Below, piece after piece: positions 20,948 to 30,881 of a stretch of DNA of 43,909 nucleotides. Position 1 is the first letter of the stretch. Each line of letters begins with the position of its first letter. The translations under genes and the position numbers were made by a program. Source of the DNA: Streptomyces aurantiacus. Lineage in GTDB: Bacteria; Actinomycetota; Actinomycetes; Streptomycetales; Streptomycetaceae. Where the stretch lies: contig NZ_LIPP01000124.1 in assembly GCF_001418335.1 (NCBI RefSeq), positions 1 to 43,909 on the forward strand, given 5' to 3'. The notes beneath the pieces were generated by a model. It did no database searches, was not told the origin of the DNA, and saw only the letters and a list, made by a program, of their open reading frames with translations.

Positions 20948-21733
20948 GTGGAAGTTGTCATCGTTTCGGACGCCAAGGCGGGTGGCGAGCTCATTGCCGG
21001 GGCCATGGCGGAGTTGCTCCGGCACAAACCCGACGCCCTGCTCGGAGTGGCCACCGGTTCGACGCCGCTGCCCATCTACCAGGCGTTGGCGGCGAAAGTG
21101 GGCTCCGGGGCCGTGGACGCCTCGCGGGCACGGGTCGCACAGCTCGACGAGTACGTGGGGCTGCCGGCCGAGCACCCCGAGTCGTACCGGTCGGTGCTGC
21201 GGCGCGAGGTGCTGGAGCCGCTGGGCCTCGGCATGGCCGCGTTCATGGGACCGGACGGGACCGCCGAGGACGTACGGGCTGCGTGCGAGGCGTACGACAG
21301 GGCTCTCGCCGAGGCCGGCGGGGTCGATCTGCAACTGCTCGGCATCGGGACCGACGGGCACATCGGGTTCAACGAGCCGTGCTCCTCGCTGGCTTCCCGT
21401 ACACGGATCAAGACGCTGACCGAGCAGACCCGGGTCGACAACGCGCGGTTCTTCGAGGGCGACATCGAGCAGGTGCCGCATCACGTGATCACCCAGGGCA
21501 TCGGGACGATTCTGGAGGCACGGCATCTGGTGCTGCTCGCCACGGGTGAGGGCAAGGCCGATGCCGTGGCGGCGACCGTCGAGGGGCCGGTCGCAGCGGT
21601 GTGCCCGGCGTCGGCGCTCCAGCTTCACCCCCACGCCACGGTGGTGGTGGACGAGGCGGCCGCGTCCAAGCTGAAGCTGGCGCACTACTTCCGGCACACG
21701 TACGCCAACAAGCCGGCCTGGCAGGGCATTTGA
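20948..21733 (+). CDS. nagB: Glucosamine-6-phosphate deaminase
   Basis: 261 residues. Converts glucosamine-6-phosphate to fructose-6-phosphate and ammonia, linking chitin and amino-sugar catabolism to glycolysis. The active-site residues of the E. coli enzyme are conserved with identical spacing: Asp67, and Asp136, His138 and Glu143 in GTDGHIGFNEP. The phosphate loop is GVATGSTPLPIY. GTG at 20948. It converges with dasD across a shared terminator and has its own DasR operator. Its substrate is the effector that releases DasR from DNA, so NagB activity feeds back on the regulon. Confidence 0.96.
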   Translation: MEVVIVSDAKAGGELIAGAMAELLRHKPDALLGVATGSTPLPIYQALAAKVGSGAVDASRARVAQLDEYVGLPAEHPESYRSVLRREVLEPLGLGMAAFMGPDGTAEDVRAACEAYDRALAEAGGVDLQLLGIGTDGHIGFNEPCSSLASRTRIKTLTEQTRVDNARFFEGDIEQVPHHVITQGIGTILEARHLVLLATGEGKADAVAATVEGPVAAVCPASALQLHPHATVVVDEAAASKLKLAHYFRHTYANKPAWQGI

Positions 21734-21787
21734 CGACGAGGGTGACGAAGGGGGTGCCGGGGATGCGGGGGACAACGGTGAGGTGTG

Positions 21788-21828
21788 CGAAGGCGCCGGG
21801 TTCGCCCGTGGAGGGACCGGCGCCTTCG
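21788..21828. terminator. Bidirectional terminator between nagB and dasD
   Basis: CGAAGGCGCCGG (21788-21799) pairs perfectly with CCGGCGCCTTCG (21817-21828) around a 17-base loop, in the middle of the 122-base gap between the convergent genes. Confidence 0.85.
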
Positions 21829-21855
21829 TGGGGAGGGTGAGCTGGGGCGGTGGGG

Positions 21856-23430
21856 TCAGGCCCCGGTGACGGCCTCCGCCGCTGCCAGTCCGCAGACGCG
21901 GGCCGCGCCGTGGGTGGCGATGTGGAGGGCGCCGCGGGGTGGTGCCTGGGGTAGGCCCATCTCGACCACGACCGTGTCGGGGCGGGCGGCGATCAGCGTG
22001 TCGAGGGCCTCGGACATCCAGGCGTGGCGGTGGGCGTCGCGGACGACGGCGACCACGCGGCGTGATCCGGCGGCCGTGAGCGCCTCGGCCCCGGCACCCT
22101 CTCCCGTGAAGCTCCCGGTCTCCGTGCCCGGGAGCGTGCGCCGCAGTTCGGCGGCGACGCCCCAGGGGGTCTCGTCTCCGACGGCGATGTTGGCGACGGG
22201 GGTGAAGGCCGCGACGTACGGGGCCTCGGTGACCGGCGCGTAGTGCCGGCCGCGTGTGACGGTCAGCGCGCGTCGGGCCGCCACCAGGCCGATCTCGGTG
22301 CCGGCGGAGTCGGCGGAGCCTTCGGTGCCGGCGGAGTCTGCCGTGGCCGTCGGCGTCGGCGTCGGTGAGAGTGAGCCGTGTGGCGGGGTCGAAGTGCCGC
22401 TCTGGGTGGCCGCGTCGGCCGAGGTGGTCCAGGTGGCCAGGGCTCGTACCCGGGCTGCCGCGTCGGCCAGGCGTTCCTCCGGGAGTTCTCCCGAGCGGAC
22501 CGCCGTGACCAGGGCGTCCCGCAGTCGCAGGACCGTTGCCTCGTCGGCCAGTCCGCCGCCCACGCAGATGGCGTCGGCGCCGGCGGCGATCGCGAGGACG
22601 CTGCCCCGTTCGATGCCGTAGGTCGCGGAGATGGCCTGCATCTCCATGCCGTCGGTGACGATCAGCCCGTCGAAGCCGAGTTCCTCGCGCAGCAGCCCGG
22701 TGAGGACGCGGCGGGAGAGGGTCGCGGGGCGGGCCGGGTCGAGGGCCGGTACCAGGATGTGCGCGCTCATCACGGCCCGGCTGCCGGCCGCGACGGCCGC
22801 GCGGAACGGGGCCAGTTCGCGCGACTCCAGGACCGACGGCTCCGCGTCGATGCGCGGCATCGCGTGGTGGGAGTCGACCGCGGTGTCGCCGTGGCCCGGG
22901 AAGTGCTTGGTGCAGGCGGCGACTCCGGCGGACTGGAGCCCGGAGACGTATGCGGCGGTGTGCCGGGCCACCAGTGCGGTATCGGCGCCGAAGGACCGTA
23001 CGCCGATGACGGGGTTGCCGGGGTCGGAGTTGATGTCGGCGGCCGGCGCCCAGTTGAAGTTGACCCCGCAGGCGGCGAGTCGGCGGCCCAGTTCGTGGGC
23101 CACGGCCTCGGTCAGTGCCACGTCGTCGACCGCGCCCAGCGCGTGGTTGCCGGGGAACGACGACCCCGTACGCACCTCCAGGCGTGTGACGTCACCGCCT
23201 TCCTCGTCGATGGCGACCAGTACGTCGTCGCGTTCGGCGCGCAACTGGGCCGTCAGCGTGGCGACCTGGCCGGGCGAGGCGATGTTGCGGCCGAAGAGGC
23301 CGACGGAGGCGAGGCCCTCGCCCAGTCGCCGCAGCAGCCAGGAGGGAGCGGAGGTCCCGGTGAAGCCGGGCTGCAGGACGGCGAGGGCGTCACGGGTCAG
23401 CGTGTCCGTGCCGGAGGCGATGGTGGTCAT
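21856..23430 (-). CDS. dasD: Beta-N-acetylhexosaminidase, GH3 (DasD)
   Basis: 524 residues. GH3 NagZ-like enzyme that splits N-acetylglucosamine from chitobiose. The substrate-binding KHFPGHGDTAVDSHH with its catalytic His/Asp loop and the nucleophile Asp in VTDGMEM are present. No signal peptide is seen, so it acts in the cytoplasm on disaccharide imported by DasABC. A Ser/Thr/Pro linker around residues 355-385, with a 9-residue repeat (ADSAGTE twice), joins the TIM barrel to a C-terminal domain. ATG at 23430, 9 bases after dasC; last gene of the das operon. Confidence 0.93.
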   Translation of the reverse strand: MTTIASGTDTLTRDALAVLQPGFTGTSAPSWLLRRLGEGLASVGLFGRNIASPGQVATLTAQLRAERDDVLVAIDEEGGDVTRLEVRTGSSFPGNHALGAVDDVALTEAVAHELGRRLAACGVNFNWAPAADINSDPGNPVIGVRSFGADTALVARHTAAYVSGLQSAGVAACTKHFPGHGDTAVDSHHAMPRIDAEPSVLESRELAPFRAAVAAGSRAVMSAHILVPALDPARPATLSRRVLTGLLREELGFDGLIVTDGMEMQAISATYGIERGSVLAIAAGADAICVGGGLADEATVLRLRDALVTAVRSGELPEERLADAAARVRALATWTTSADAATQSGTSTPPHGSLSPTPTPTATADSAGTEGSADSAGTEIGLVAARRALTVTRGRHYAPVTEAPYVAAFTPVANIAVGDETPWGVAAELRRTLPGTETGSFTGEGAGAEALTAAGSRRVVAVVRDAHRHAWMSEALDTLIAARPDTVVVEMGLPQAPPRGALHIATHGAARVCGLAAAEAVTGA

Positions 23431-23439
23431 CGGGGGTCG

Positions 23440-24270
23440 TTATCCCTTCACCGCGCCGGCGGTGAGTCCGCTGACGGCCTTGCGCTGGAGGAAGACGAAG
23501 AGGAGCAGGATCGGAACGGCGAAGAGCGAGGAGGCGGCCATGGTGGCCCCCCAGTCGTCGCCGAACGTCGTCTGGAAGCTGGAGAGCCACAGCGGGAGCG
23601 TCTGCTTCTCGGCGTCCTTGTTGAGGATCAGGACCAGCGGGAACTCGTTCCACGCCGTGATGAAGCCGAAGAGCGAGGTCGCCATCAGTCCCGGGGCGAG
23701 CAGCGGGAAGATGATCTTCACGAAGGCCTGCCTGCGGGTGCAGCCGTCCACCATGGCCGACTCCTCCAGTTCCTTCGGCACGGCGGCGACGTAGCCGCGC
23801 AGCGTCAGGACGGTGAAGGGCAGCACCATGATCATGTAGAAGAACGTGAGCGGTACCAGGCTGTTGAGGAGGTCGGCGTCGCGCACGATCATGTAGATCG
23901 CGATGATCATGACTTCCCAGGGCGCCATCTGCGCGATCATGAAGGTCAGGATGAATCCGCGGCGGCCCCTGAAGCGCATGCGGGCCAGCGCGAAGGACGC
24001 GAGCAGCGCGATGACGAGGGAGGCGACGACCGCGAGGACGGTCACCGTCAGGGAGTTGCCGACCAGCGTCCAGAAGTGGTCGGCGTCCAGCACCTTCCGG
24101 AAGTGTTCGAAGGTGATGTCGGTCGGTACGAAGACCGGGTCGTCCGAGATGATGTCGCCGGTCGGCTTCAGCGACGTCGCGAACATCCAGTAGACGGGGA
24201 ACGCGAAGACGGCGAAGAGGACGACGGCCGTCGCGTTGGGCCACAGCCGGGCCATCAGGGAGCGCTTCAC
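23440..24270 (-). CDS. dasC: Chitobiose ABC transporter permease DasC
   Basis: 276 residues, six membrane helices, MalG-like. The EAA loop that docks the ATPase is about residues 168-190, reading ELEESAMVDGCTRRQAF. With DasB it forms the membrane channel for chitin-derived disaccharide. The ATG overlaps the dasB stop by 4 bases. No ATPase gene is present in the cluster; in streptomycetes MsiK, encoded elsewhere, energises this importer. Confidence 0.94.
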   Translation of the reverse strand: MKRSLMARLWPNATAVVLFAVFAFPVYWMFATSLKPTGDIISDDPVFVPTDITFEHFRKVLDADHFWTLVGNSLTVTVLAVVASLVIALLASFALARMRFRGRRGFILTFMIAQMAPWEVMIIAIYMIVRDADLLNSLVPLTFFYMIMVLPFTVLTLRGYVAAVPKELEESAMVDGCTRRQAFVKIIFPLLAPGLMATSLFGFITAWNEFPLVLILNKDAEKQTLPLWLSSFQTTFGDDWGATMAASSLFAVPILLLFVFLQRKAVSGLTAGAVKG

Positions 24271-25268
24271 AGCTCGTCCTCCTCTTGCTTGAGAACCGTA
24301 CGCAGGTAGTAGGCCGTCAGGCCGAGCAGGATGAGGATCGTCAGGAAGGAGATCGCCGCGCCCATCCCGTAGTGCTGGTTGCCGGGGCCCTCGACGAACG
24401 CGTAGATCGGCAGCGTCTCGGTGAGCCGGTCGGGACCGCCCATGTTGATGGCGAAGATCTGCGGGAACGCCTTGAACACCCAGATGACCTCAAGGAAGGT
24501 CGTCGCCCACAGAAACGGCCGCAGGAAGGGGAAGGTCACGGAGGTGAAACTCTTCCAGGTGCCGGCCCCGTCGAGCGAGGCGGCCTCGTACAGCTCTTTG
24601 GGGATGGTGGTCGTGGCGGCGTACAGGTTGATCGCCACGAACGGGATGGACTGCCAGACGATCACCAGGATGATCACGGAGAAGGTGGAGAGCTGGGTGC
24701 CGAACCAGTTGTAGTCGGCCATCGACGACCAGCCCGCCTTGGCGAGCAGCCAGTTGACGACGCCGAAGCGCTGGGCGAACAGCCACTGGTAGACCGTGGT
24801 GGCGGCGACCACCGGCATCGCCCAGGCCAGCACCAGGCCGAGCAGGAGCAGCAGGCGCATGCGCTTGCCCAGCCGGGCCAGGAGCAGACCCATGAGCGTG
24901 CCGAGCACCATGATGAGGACGACGTTCACGGCGGTGAAGACGACCGTCCGCTGGACGACCTTCCAGAAGTCCGTACTGCCCAGGACGTCCGTGTAGTTGT
25001 CGAATCCCCGCCACTCGGTGAGGTGCAGGATCAGCTGGCGCGGGTTGAGGTTCTGGAACGACAGGATGCCGTTCTTGACCAGCGGCCAGCCGAGCAGGAC
25101 CACCGTGGCGAGCAGGCCGGGCAGCAGGAGCAGGTACGGGGCGGACGCGCCGCCGCGTCTGCCGGCCGGGCCCGGGCCCGTGGGGCCGCCGGGCGGGGGT
25201 ACGTCGGTCTTACGGACACCGGGCGCCGCTGCCGTGCCTGTGTCCGTGCGTTTGGTCTGCACTGACAT
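24267..25268 (-). CDS. dasB: Chitobiose ABC transporter permease DasB
   Basis: 333 residues, six membrane helices after a Pro/Gly-rich cytoplasmic N-terminus of about 45 residues; MalF-like. The EAA loop reads ELYEAASLDGAGTWKSF. It pairs with DasC. The start is placed at the ATG at 25268 with GGAAGAG 9 bases upstream; in-frame ATGs at 25277 and 25289 are alternatives. It follows dasA after 93 bases that contain a strong stem-loop. Confidence 0.93.
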   Translation of the reverse strand: MSVQTKRTDTGTAAAPGVRKTDVPPPGGPTGPGPAGRRGGASAPYLLLLPGLLATVVLLGWPLVKNGILSFQNLNPRQLILHLTEWRGFDNYTDVLGSTDFWKVVQRTVVFTAVNVVLIMVLGTLMGLLLARLGKRMRLLLLLGLVLAWAMPVVAATTVYQWLFAQRFGVVNWLLAKAGWSSMADYNWFGTQLSTFSVIILVIVWQSIPFVAINLYAATTTIPKELYEAASLDGAGTWKSFTSVTFPFLRPFLWATTFLEVIWVFKAFPQIFAINMGGPDRLTETLPIYAFVEGPGNQHYGMGAAISFLTILILLGLTAYYLRTVLKQEEDEL

Positions 25269-25316
25269 GCTCGCCATCTCTTCCACCATCGGGAGTTCGC
25301 AGTTCGATGCGCCGGC

Positions 25317-25353
25317 GTGCCAGGGACGGACAGGGGCTGCCCGTCCCCGGCAC
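25317..25353 (-). terminator. Intra-operon stem-loop between dasA and dasB
   Basis: Bases 25317-25329 pair with 25341-25353 with a single mismatch, around an 11-base loop. It starts 9 bases after the dasA stop. It probably stabilises the dasA message or partly terminates transcription, so that binding protein exceeds permease (inference from similar transporter operons). Confidence 0.65.
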
Positions 25354-25361
25354 GGAGGTGA

Positions 25362-26639
25362 TCAGCTGCTCTGCGCGAGCCGCTTGTTGATCTCGCCCTC
25401 GACCTGCTTGGCGGCGGCGGCGGGCGACTTCCCCTTCAGCACCGCGGTCATGTAGGCCTTGATCGGGTTCGGGTCGTTCTCGACGGCGGCCCACTCGGGG
25501 ATCAGCGGGGTGGTGCCACCGCCGGCCGCGGCCGGGGCGGCGGCCTCGGCCGCGCCGTTGCCCTTGAGGTTGGTCTGCAGCGACTCCTTGTTCGGGATGA
25601 CGCCGTTCTCCTTGGCGAGCGCGCCCTCGAACTTGTCGGACAGGGCCAGCTTCAGGAACTCCTTGGCGAGTTCCTGCTTCTTGCTGCCCGCGGCCACCGC
25701 GAAGTTGGAGCCGCCGAGGAAGACGCCCTCGGGCTTCTCGGCCGTCTCACCGGGGATGGTGAAGTAGCCGATGTCCTTCTCGATCTTCTTGTTGGCCGCG
25801 ATGGCCGTGCCGGCCTCCCAGCCCATGCCGATGAAGGCGCCGACGTTGCCCTTGGCGAAGACCTCGGCCTGCTGCGGGGTCGCCTCGTCCTTGTCCTTGG
25901 GGGCCTTGGAGTAGGACTGGAACTCCTTGTAGGTCTCCATGGCCTTGCCGACCTTCGGGTCCGCGAGGTTGGAGACGTACTTGTCGCCTTCCTTCTTCAC
26001 CAGGTCGGCGCCCTGGCCGATGGTCAGGCCGTCGAAGAAGTACCAGTTCTGGCCGGGCAGGTAGATCGGCTCGGCGTCGGTCTTCTTGTCGATGGCCTTG
26101 AGGGCGTCGAAGAACTCGGCCCGCGTCTTGGGGGTGTCCTTGATGCCGGCGTCGGCCCAGACCTTCTTGTTGTAGACGACGACGCGGTTGGCGAAGTACC
26201 ACGGGGCCGCGTACTGCTTGCCGTCGTAGACCGCCGACTCGTTGAGCGCCTCGGTCCAGTCGGCGCCGATCTCCGACTTGAGGTCCGACAGGTCGGCGAG
26301 ACCGCCGGTGGCCGCGTAGGCGGGGGTCTGCGTGTTGCCGACCTCGATGACGTCCGGCGGGTTGTCCTCGGAGAGCGAGGTCGTGATCTTCTGCTGGATG
26401 CCGGTCCACTGCTGCGTCTCGAACTTCAGCTTGGCCTTGGTCTTCTTCTCGAAGGCGGCCGTGAGGTCCTTGGTCCAGCCGGGCGGCGTCGAGCCGTCCA
26501 TGGCCCAGACGGTCAGGGTCTGGCCCTTGTAACCGTCCGCCCCCGTCTTCTCGCCACCGTTGTCGTCGTCGCCGCCACAGGCAGCGACCGACATCAACAT
26601 GCCCGCGACACCGACGGCCGCGATGAGCTTGCGATTCAC
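25362..26639 (-). CDS. dasA: Chitobiose-binding lipoprotein DasA
   Basis: 425 residues, extracellular solute-binding protein of the sugar ABC type. A lipoprotein signal ends at VAAC with lipidated Cys21, followed by an Asp/Gly-rich spacer. DasA of S. coelicolor binds chitobiose and influences development. GTG at 26639 with GAGGAGG 5 bases upstream. First gene of the dasABCD operon, repressed by DasR through the dre sites upstream. A Gly/Ala stretch near the C-terminus (AAEAAAPAAAGGG) is a low-complexity insertion. Confidence 0.95.
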   Translation of the reverse strand: MNRKLIAAVGVAGMLMSVAACGGDDDNGGEKTGADGYKGQTLTVWAMDGSTPPGWTKDLTAAFEKKTKAKLKFETQQWTGIQQKITTSLSEDNPPDVIEVGNTQTPAYAATGGLADLSDLKSEIGADWTEALNESAVYDGKQYAAPWYFANRVVVYNKKVWADAGIKDTPKTRAEFFDALKAIDKKTDAEPIYLPGQNWYFFDGLTIGQGADLVKKEGDKYVSNLADPKVGKAMETYKEFQSYSKAPKDKDEATPQQAEVFAKGNVGAFIGMGWEAGTAIAANKKIEKDIGYFTIPGETAEKPEGVFLGGSNFAVAAGSKKQELAKEFLKLALSDKFEGALAKENGVIPNKESLQTNLKGNGAAEAAAPAAAGGGTTPLIPEWAAVENDPNPIKAYMTAVLKGKSPAAAAKQVEGEINKRLAQSS

Positions 26640-26726
26640 GTCATCCTCCTCAGGGATGCCAGCAACCCCCCTGCCCACCGCGTGACTTACGACGAGTACT
26701 GCCCGTGGGGCTGGGACCTGGTCCTC

Positions 26727-26742
26727 AATGGTTTAGACCAGT
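26727..26742. promoter_or_regulatory. DasR operator 1 upstream of dasA
   Basis: AATGGTTTAGACCAGT closely matches the dre consensus and lies 88 bases upstream of the dasA start. A second site begins 24 bases further on. Confidence 0.85.
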
Positions 26743-26750
26743 ACGGGGAG

Positions 26751-26766
26751 CTTGGCCTAGACCTGT
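26751..26766. promoter_or_regulatory. DasR operator 2 upstream of dasA
   Basis: CTTGGCCTAGACCTGT keeps the central GG-CTAGACC part of the dre consensus. It is in tandem with the site at 26727, 24 bases apart, which suggests paired DasR dimers. Confidence 0.7.
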
Positions 26767-26786
26767 AAGGGTGTCAAGGGCGATAA

Positions 26787-27824
<1,038 letters not shown>

Positions 27825-27903
27825 GCGAGTTGAGCGGGGTGAGGTTGGGTTGGGTTGGGTTGGGGGCGGTGCGTTGTCGGCTGCGGGGCCGTCGTGGCTG
27901 GTC

Positions 27904-27997
27904 GCGCAGTTCCCCGCGCCCCTGAAAGCTGAACGACCGCGCTGTTGCTCGCGCCCCTAAAAGCAAAAGATTGCGCCGTTCCCCGCGCCCCTGAAAA
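27904..27997 (+). repeat. Three-copy array of the intergenic GCGCAGTTCCCC element
   Basis: Copies at 27904-27928, 27939-27963 and 27973-27997 are spaced 35 and 34 bases apart; the middle copy is diverged. The region 27825-28113 between dasR and cstA holds this array, a GGGTT-rich stretch at about 27836-27865, and no gene. Confidence 0.85.
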
Positions 27998-28113
27998 GGC
28001 GTCCCCCGTGCCCATGAGAAGCGACGCCAGTTGAGTCGGTGTGCGTGTGGTGTGGTGTTGGGGCTCGTCCTGTTCTACGGTCCTCCCGTCATCCATGGAC
28101 GGGAGGACGACCC

Positions 28114-30267
28114 GTGCGCACCGACAGCCCCCGTAAGGCACGTCCCCGCAGCATCGTCATCTGGACCCTCGTCGCACTGGTGAGCGCGGCCGCCTGGTCC
28201 GTGCTCGCGCTCTCGCGGGGCGAGGAGGTCTCGGCCGCCTGGATGGTCGCGGCCGCCCTCGGCTCGTACGCCATCGCCTATCGCTTCTACGCGAAGTTCA
28301 TCGCCCACAAGGTGCTGAAGGTCGACGGGACGCGGGCCACCCCCGCCGAGCGCCTCAACAACGGCATCGACTTCCACCCCACCGACCGGCGGGTGCTGCT
28401 CGGCCACCACTTCGCGGCGATCGCGGGTGCGGGGCCGCTGGTGGGGCCCGTGCTGGCCGCGCAGATGGGGTATCTGCCCGGCACCATCTGGATCATCGTC
28501 GGCGTGATCCTGGCGGGCGCGGTCCAGGACATGGTCGTCCTGTTCTTCTCCACCCGCCGGGACGGCAGGTCGCTGGGGCAGATGGCGCGCGAGGAGATCG
28601 GCCCGTTCGGCGGCGCGGCCGCCCTGATCGCCGCCTTCGCCATCATGATCATCCTGCTCGGGGTGCTCGCGCTGGTCATCGTCAACGCGCTCGCGCAGTC
28701 GCCGTGGGGCACCTTCTCCATCGCGATGACGGTCCCGATCGCCCTGCTGATGGGCGTCTACCTGCGCGTCCTGCGGCCCGGCCGGATCACCGAGGTCTCG
28801 CTGATCGGCGTGGCGCTGCTGCTGTTCGCGCTGGTCGCGGGCCGCTGGGTCGCCGAGTCGTCGTGGGCCGGCACCTTCACGCTCGCACCCTCGACACTGG
28901 TCGTCTGGCTGGTGGCGTACGGGTTCATCGCGTCGATCCTGCCCGTGTGGATGCTGCTGGCGCCCCGCGACTACCTCTCCACGTTCATGAAGATCGGCAC
29001 GATCGTGCTGCTCGCGCTCGGGGTCGTCATCGCGCTGCCGACCCTGCGGATGGACCCGGTGACCGACTTCGCCTCGCGGGGCGACGGGCCGGTCTTCGCA
29101 GGATCGCTCTTCCCGTTCGTCTTCATCACCATCGCCTGCGGGGCGCTCTCCGGCTTCCACGCCCTGATCTCCTCCGGTACGACGCCGAAGATGATCCAGA
29201 AGGAGACGCAGGTCCGGATGATCGGGTACGGCTCCATGCTCATGGAGTCGTCCGTGGCCGTCATGGCGCTGATCGCGGCGTCCGTCATCGACCCGGGCCT
29301 GTACTTCGCGATGAACGCGCCCGCCGGGGTCATCGGGGACACCGTCCAGAACGCCTCGCAGGTGGTGGGCGGTTGGGGGTACCAGATCTCCCCCAAGGAC
29401 CTGGCGGACGCGGCGAAGAACGTCGAGGAGTCGTCCCTGCTGTCGCGGACCGGCGGCGCTCCCACCCTCGCGGTCGGCGTCTCGGAGATCTTCTCCGAGG
29501 TCACCGGGGGCGGCCTGCGCGCGTTCTGGTACCACTTCGCGATCATGTTCGAGGCGCTGTTCATCCTCACCGCGCTCGACGCGGGCACACGGGTGGGCCG
29601 CTTCATGCTCCAGGACACGCTGGGCAATCTCTACAAACCCTTCAAGAACGTGAGCTGGAAGCCCGGACTCGTCATCACGAGCGGCATCGTCTGCGGTCTG
29701 TGGGGCTACTTCCTGTGGGTGGGCGTCCACGAACCGCTCGGCGGGATCAACCAGCTGTTCCCGATCTTCGGCATCTCCAACCAGCTCCTCGCCGCGGTCG
29801 CCCTGGCGGTCTGCACGACCCTGCTGGTGAAGTCCGGGCGCCTCAAATGGGCCTGGATCACCGGTATTCCGCTCGTCTGGGACGCCACGGTCACGCTGAC
29901 CGCGAGCTGGCAGAAGGTGTTCTCCGGCGACCCGCGCGTGGGCTTCTTCAAGCAGCGCTCGATCTACCAGGACGGCATCGACCGGGGCGAGGTCATCGCG
30001 CCCGCAAAGAACATGGACGACATGCACACGATCGTCACGAACTCCACGGTCGACGGCGTCCTCACGGCGGTTCTCGCCCTGCTCATCGTGATCGTGATCG
30101 CGGACGCGACGCGGGTGTGCATCAGACACGTACGCCGTCCCGCGCTCTCCACGCTCAGCGAGGCGCCGTACGTCGAGTCGCGGATCGTCGCGCCGGCCGG
30201 GCTGATCGCGACCAAGGAGGAGAAGGAGGAGGCGCGCGATGCGGTCGGCGCTGCACCGGGCGGTTAG
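28114..30267 (+). CDS. cstA: Carbon starvation protein CstA family (pyruvate/peptide transporter)
   Basis: 717 residues with about 16 membrane helices. Conserved stretches include HFAAIAGAGPLVGPVLAAQMG, in the CstA N-terminal domain, and LDAGTRVGRFMLQD. E. coli homologues CstA and BtsT take up peptides or pyruvate with protons. GTG at 28114 with GGGAGGACG upstream. It overlaps the small YbdD-like gene by 29 bases, the usual cstA operon layout. The following mctP operon is another carboxylate transporter, suggesting a pyruvate/lactate uptake region. Confidence 0.93.
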   Translation: MRTDSPRKARPRSIVIWTLVALVSAAAWSVLALSRGEEVSAAWMVAAALGSYAIAYRFYAKFIAHKVLKVDGTRATPAERLNNGIDFHPTDRRVLLGHHFAAIAGAGPLVGPVLAAQMGYLPGTIWIIVGVILAGAVQDMVVLFFSTRRDGRSLGQMAREEIGPFGGAAALIAAFAIMIILLGVLALVIVNALAQSPWGTFSIAMTVPIALLMGVYLRVLRPGRITEVSLIGVALLLFALVAGRWVAESSWAGTFTLAPSTLVVWLVAYGFIASILPVWMLLAPRDYLSTFMKIGTIVLLALGVVIALPTLRMDPVTDFASRGDGPVFAGSLFPFVFITIACGALSGFHALISSGTTPKMIQKETQVRMIGYGSMLMESSVAVMALIAASVIDPGLYFAMNAPAGVIGDTVQNASQVVGGWGYQISPKDLADAAKNVEESSLLSRTGGAPTLAVGVSEIFSEVTGGGLRAFWYHFAIMFEALFILTALDAGTRVGRFMLQDTLGNLYKPFKNVSWKPGLVITSGIVCGLWGYFLWVGVHEPLGGINQLFPIFGISNQLLAAVALAVCTTLLVKSGRLKWAWITGIPLVWDATVTLTASWQKVFSGDPRVGFFKQRSIYQDGIDRGEVIAPAKNMDDMHTIVTNSTVDGVLTAVLALLIVIVIADATRVCIRHVRRPALSTLSEAPYVESRIVAPAGLIATKEEKEEARDAVGAAPGG

Positions 30268-30439
30268 CGGCCTGCGTTGGTACGTACGGGAGTTGACGGA
30301 CGAGTCCGCGTACGACCGTTACGTCGCGCATGTACGGGAACACCGGCCCGAGGCGGACGTGCCCTCGCGGCGCGAGTTCGAGCGGATGCGCACGGACCGT
30401 CAGGAGGAGGACCCCCGGCAGGGCTTCCGCTGCTGTTGA
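30239..30439 (+). CDS. YbdD/YjiX-family small protein (DUF466)
   Basis: 66 residues. Arg/Glu-rich, with the conserved features of the YbdD family (YDRYVAHVREHRPE, then PSRREFERMR) and ending in CC. In many bacteria it follows cstA and is thought to assist that transporter. ATG at 30239, inside the end of cstA (29-base overlap), so translational coupling is likely. Confidence 0.9.
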   Translation: MRSALHRAVSGLRWYVRELTDESAYDRYVAHVREHRPEADVPSRREFERMRTDRQEEDPRQGFRCC

Positions 30440-30456
30440 GCGGAGCCTGCCGGACG

Positions 30457-30495
30457 GCCCGCCGCGCCGACCCCACGGCCGGTCGGTCGGCGGGC
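30457..30495 (+). terminator. Terminator after the cstA operon
   Basis: GCCCGCCG (30457-30464) pairs with CGGCGGGC (30488-30495), with further GGTCGG/CCGACC pairing inside, 17 bases after the small gene's stop. Confidence 0.6.
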
Positions 30496-30599
30496 GACAC
30501 GGCACATCCGTTATGCGGACAGGGGTTCCATAAAGCGAAAGCGTCCCTTAGATTTCCTGCGCGTTGCACAGGTGATCAGTGAGGGGACGGAGCCGCGGT

Positions 30600-30881
30600 A
30601 TGTCAGAAACGCCGGATGCGCCAAGAGCGCCCGAGGGGAATCCGCCGGTGGTGACACCGGTCCGGGTGGTGATCGCCCTCTGCCTCATCGCGCCGTTCGT
30701 GGCGCTGCTCTGGGTGGGGTCGTACGCGAAGGTCGACCCGACCTTCATCGGCATCCCGTTCTTCTACTGGTACCAGATGCTGTGGGTCGTCATCTCGACC
30801 GTACTCACGATGACCGCGTACGCCCTGTGGAACCGTGACCAGCGCGCCCGCAAGTCGCAGAACGGGGGCGCGTCCGCATGA
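30600..30881 (+). CDS. DUF3311 small membrane subunit of MctP
   Basis: 93 residues with two membrane helices (about 22-45 and 58-80) and a charged C-terminus. DUF3311 proteins are encoded directly ahead of sodium:solute symporters of the MctP type and are believed to form part of the transporter. ATG at 30600 is the likely start; the frame also has an ATG at 30579. It overlaps mctP as ATGA. Confidence 0.88.
   Translation: MSETPDAPRAPEGNPPVVTPVRVVIALCLIAPFVALLWVGSYAKVDPTFIGIPFFYWYQMLWVVISTVLTMTAYALWNRDQRARKSQNGGASA

Noticed and set aside
28075..30129. 684-codon leftward open frame opposite cstA
   Set aside because: Composition dominated by Asp, Arg, Gly and Glu, typical of the antisense frame of a GC-rich membrane protein gene.
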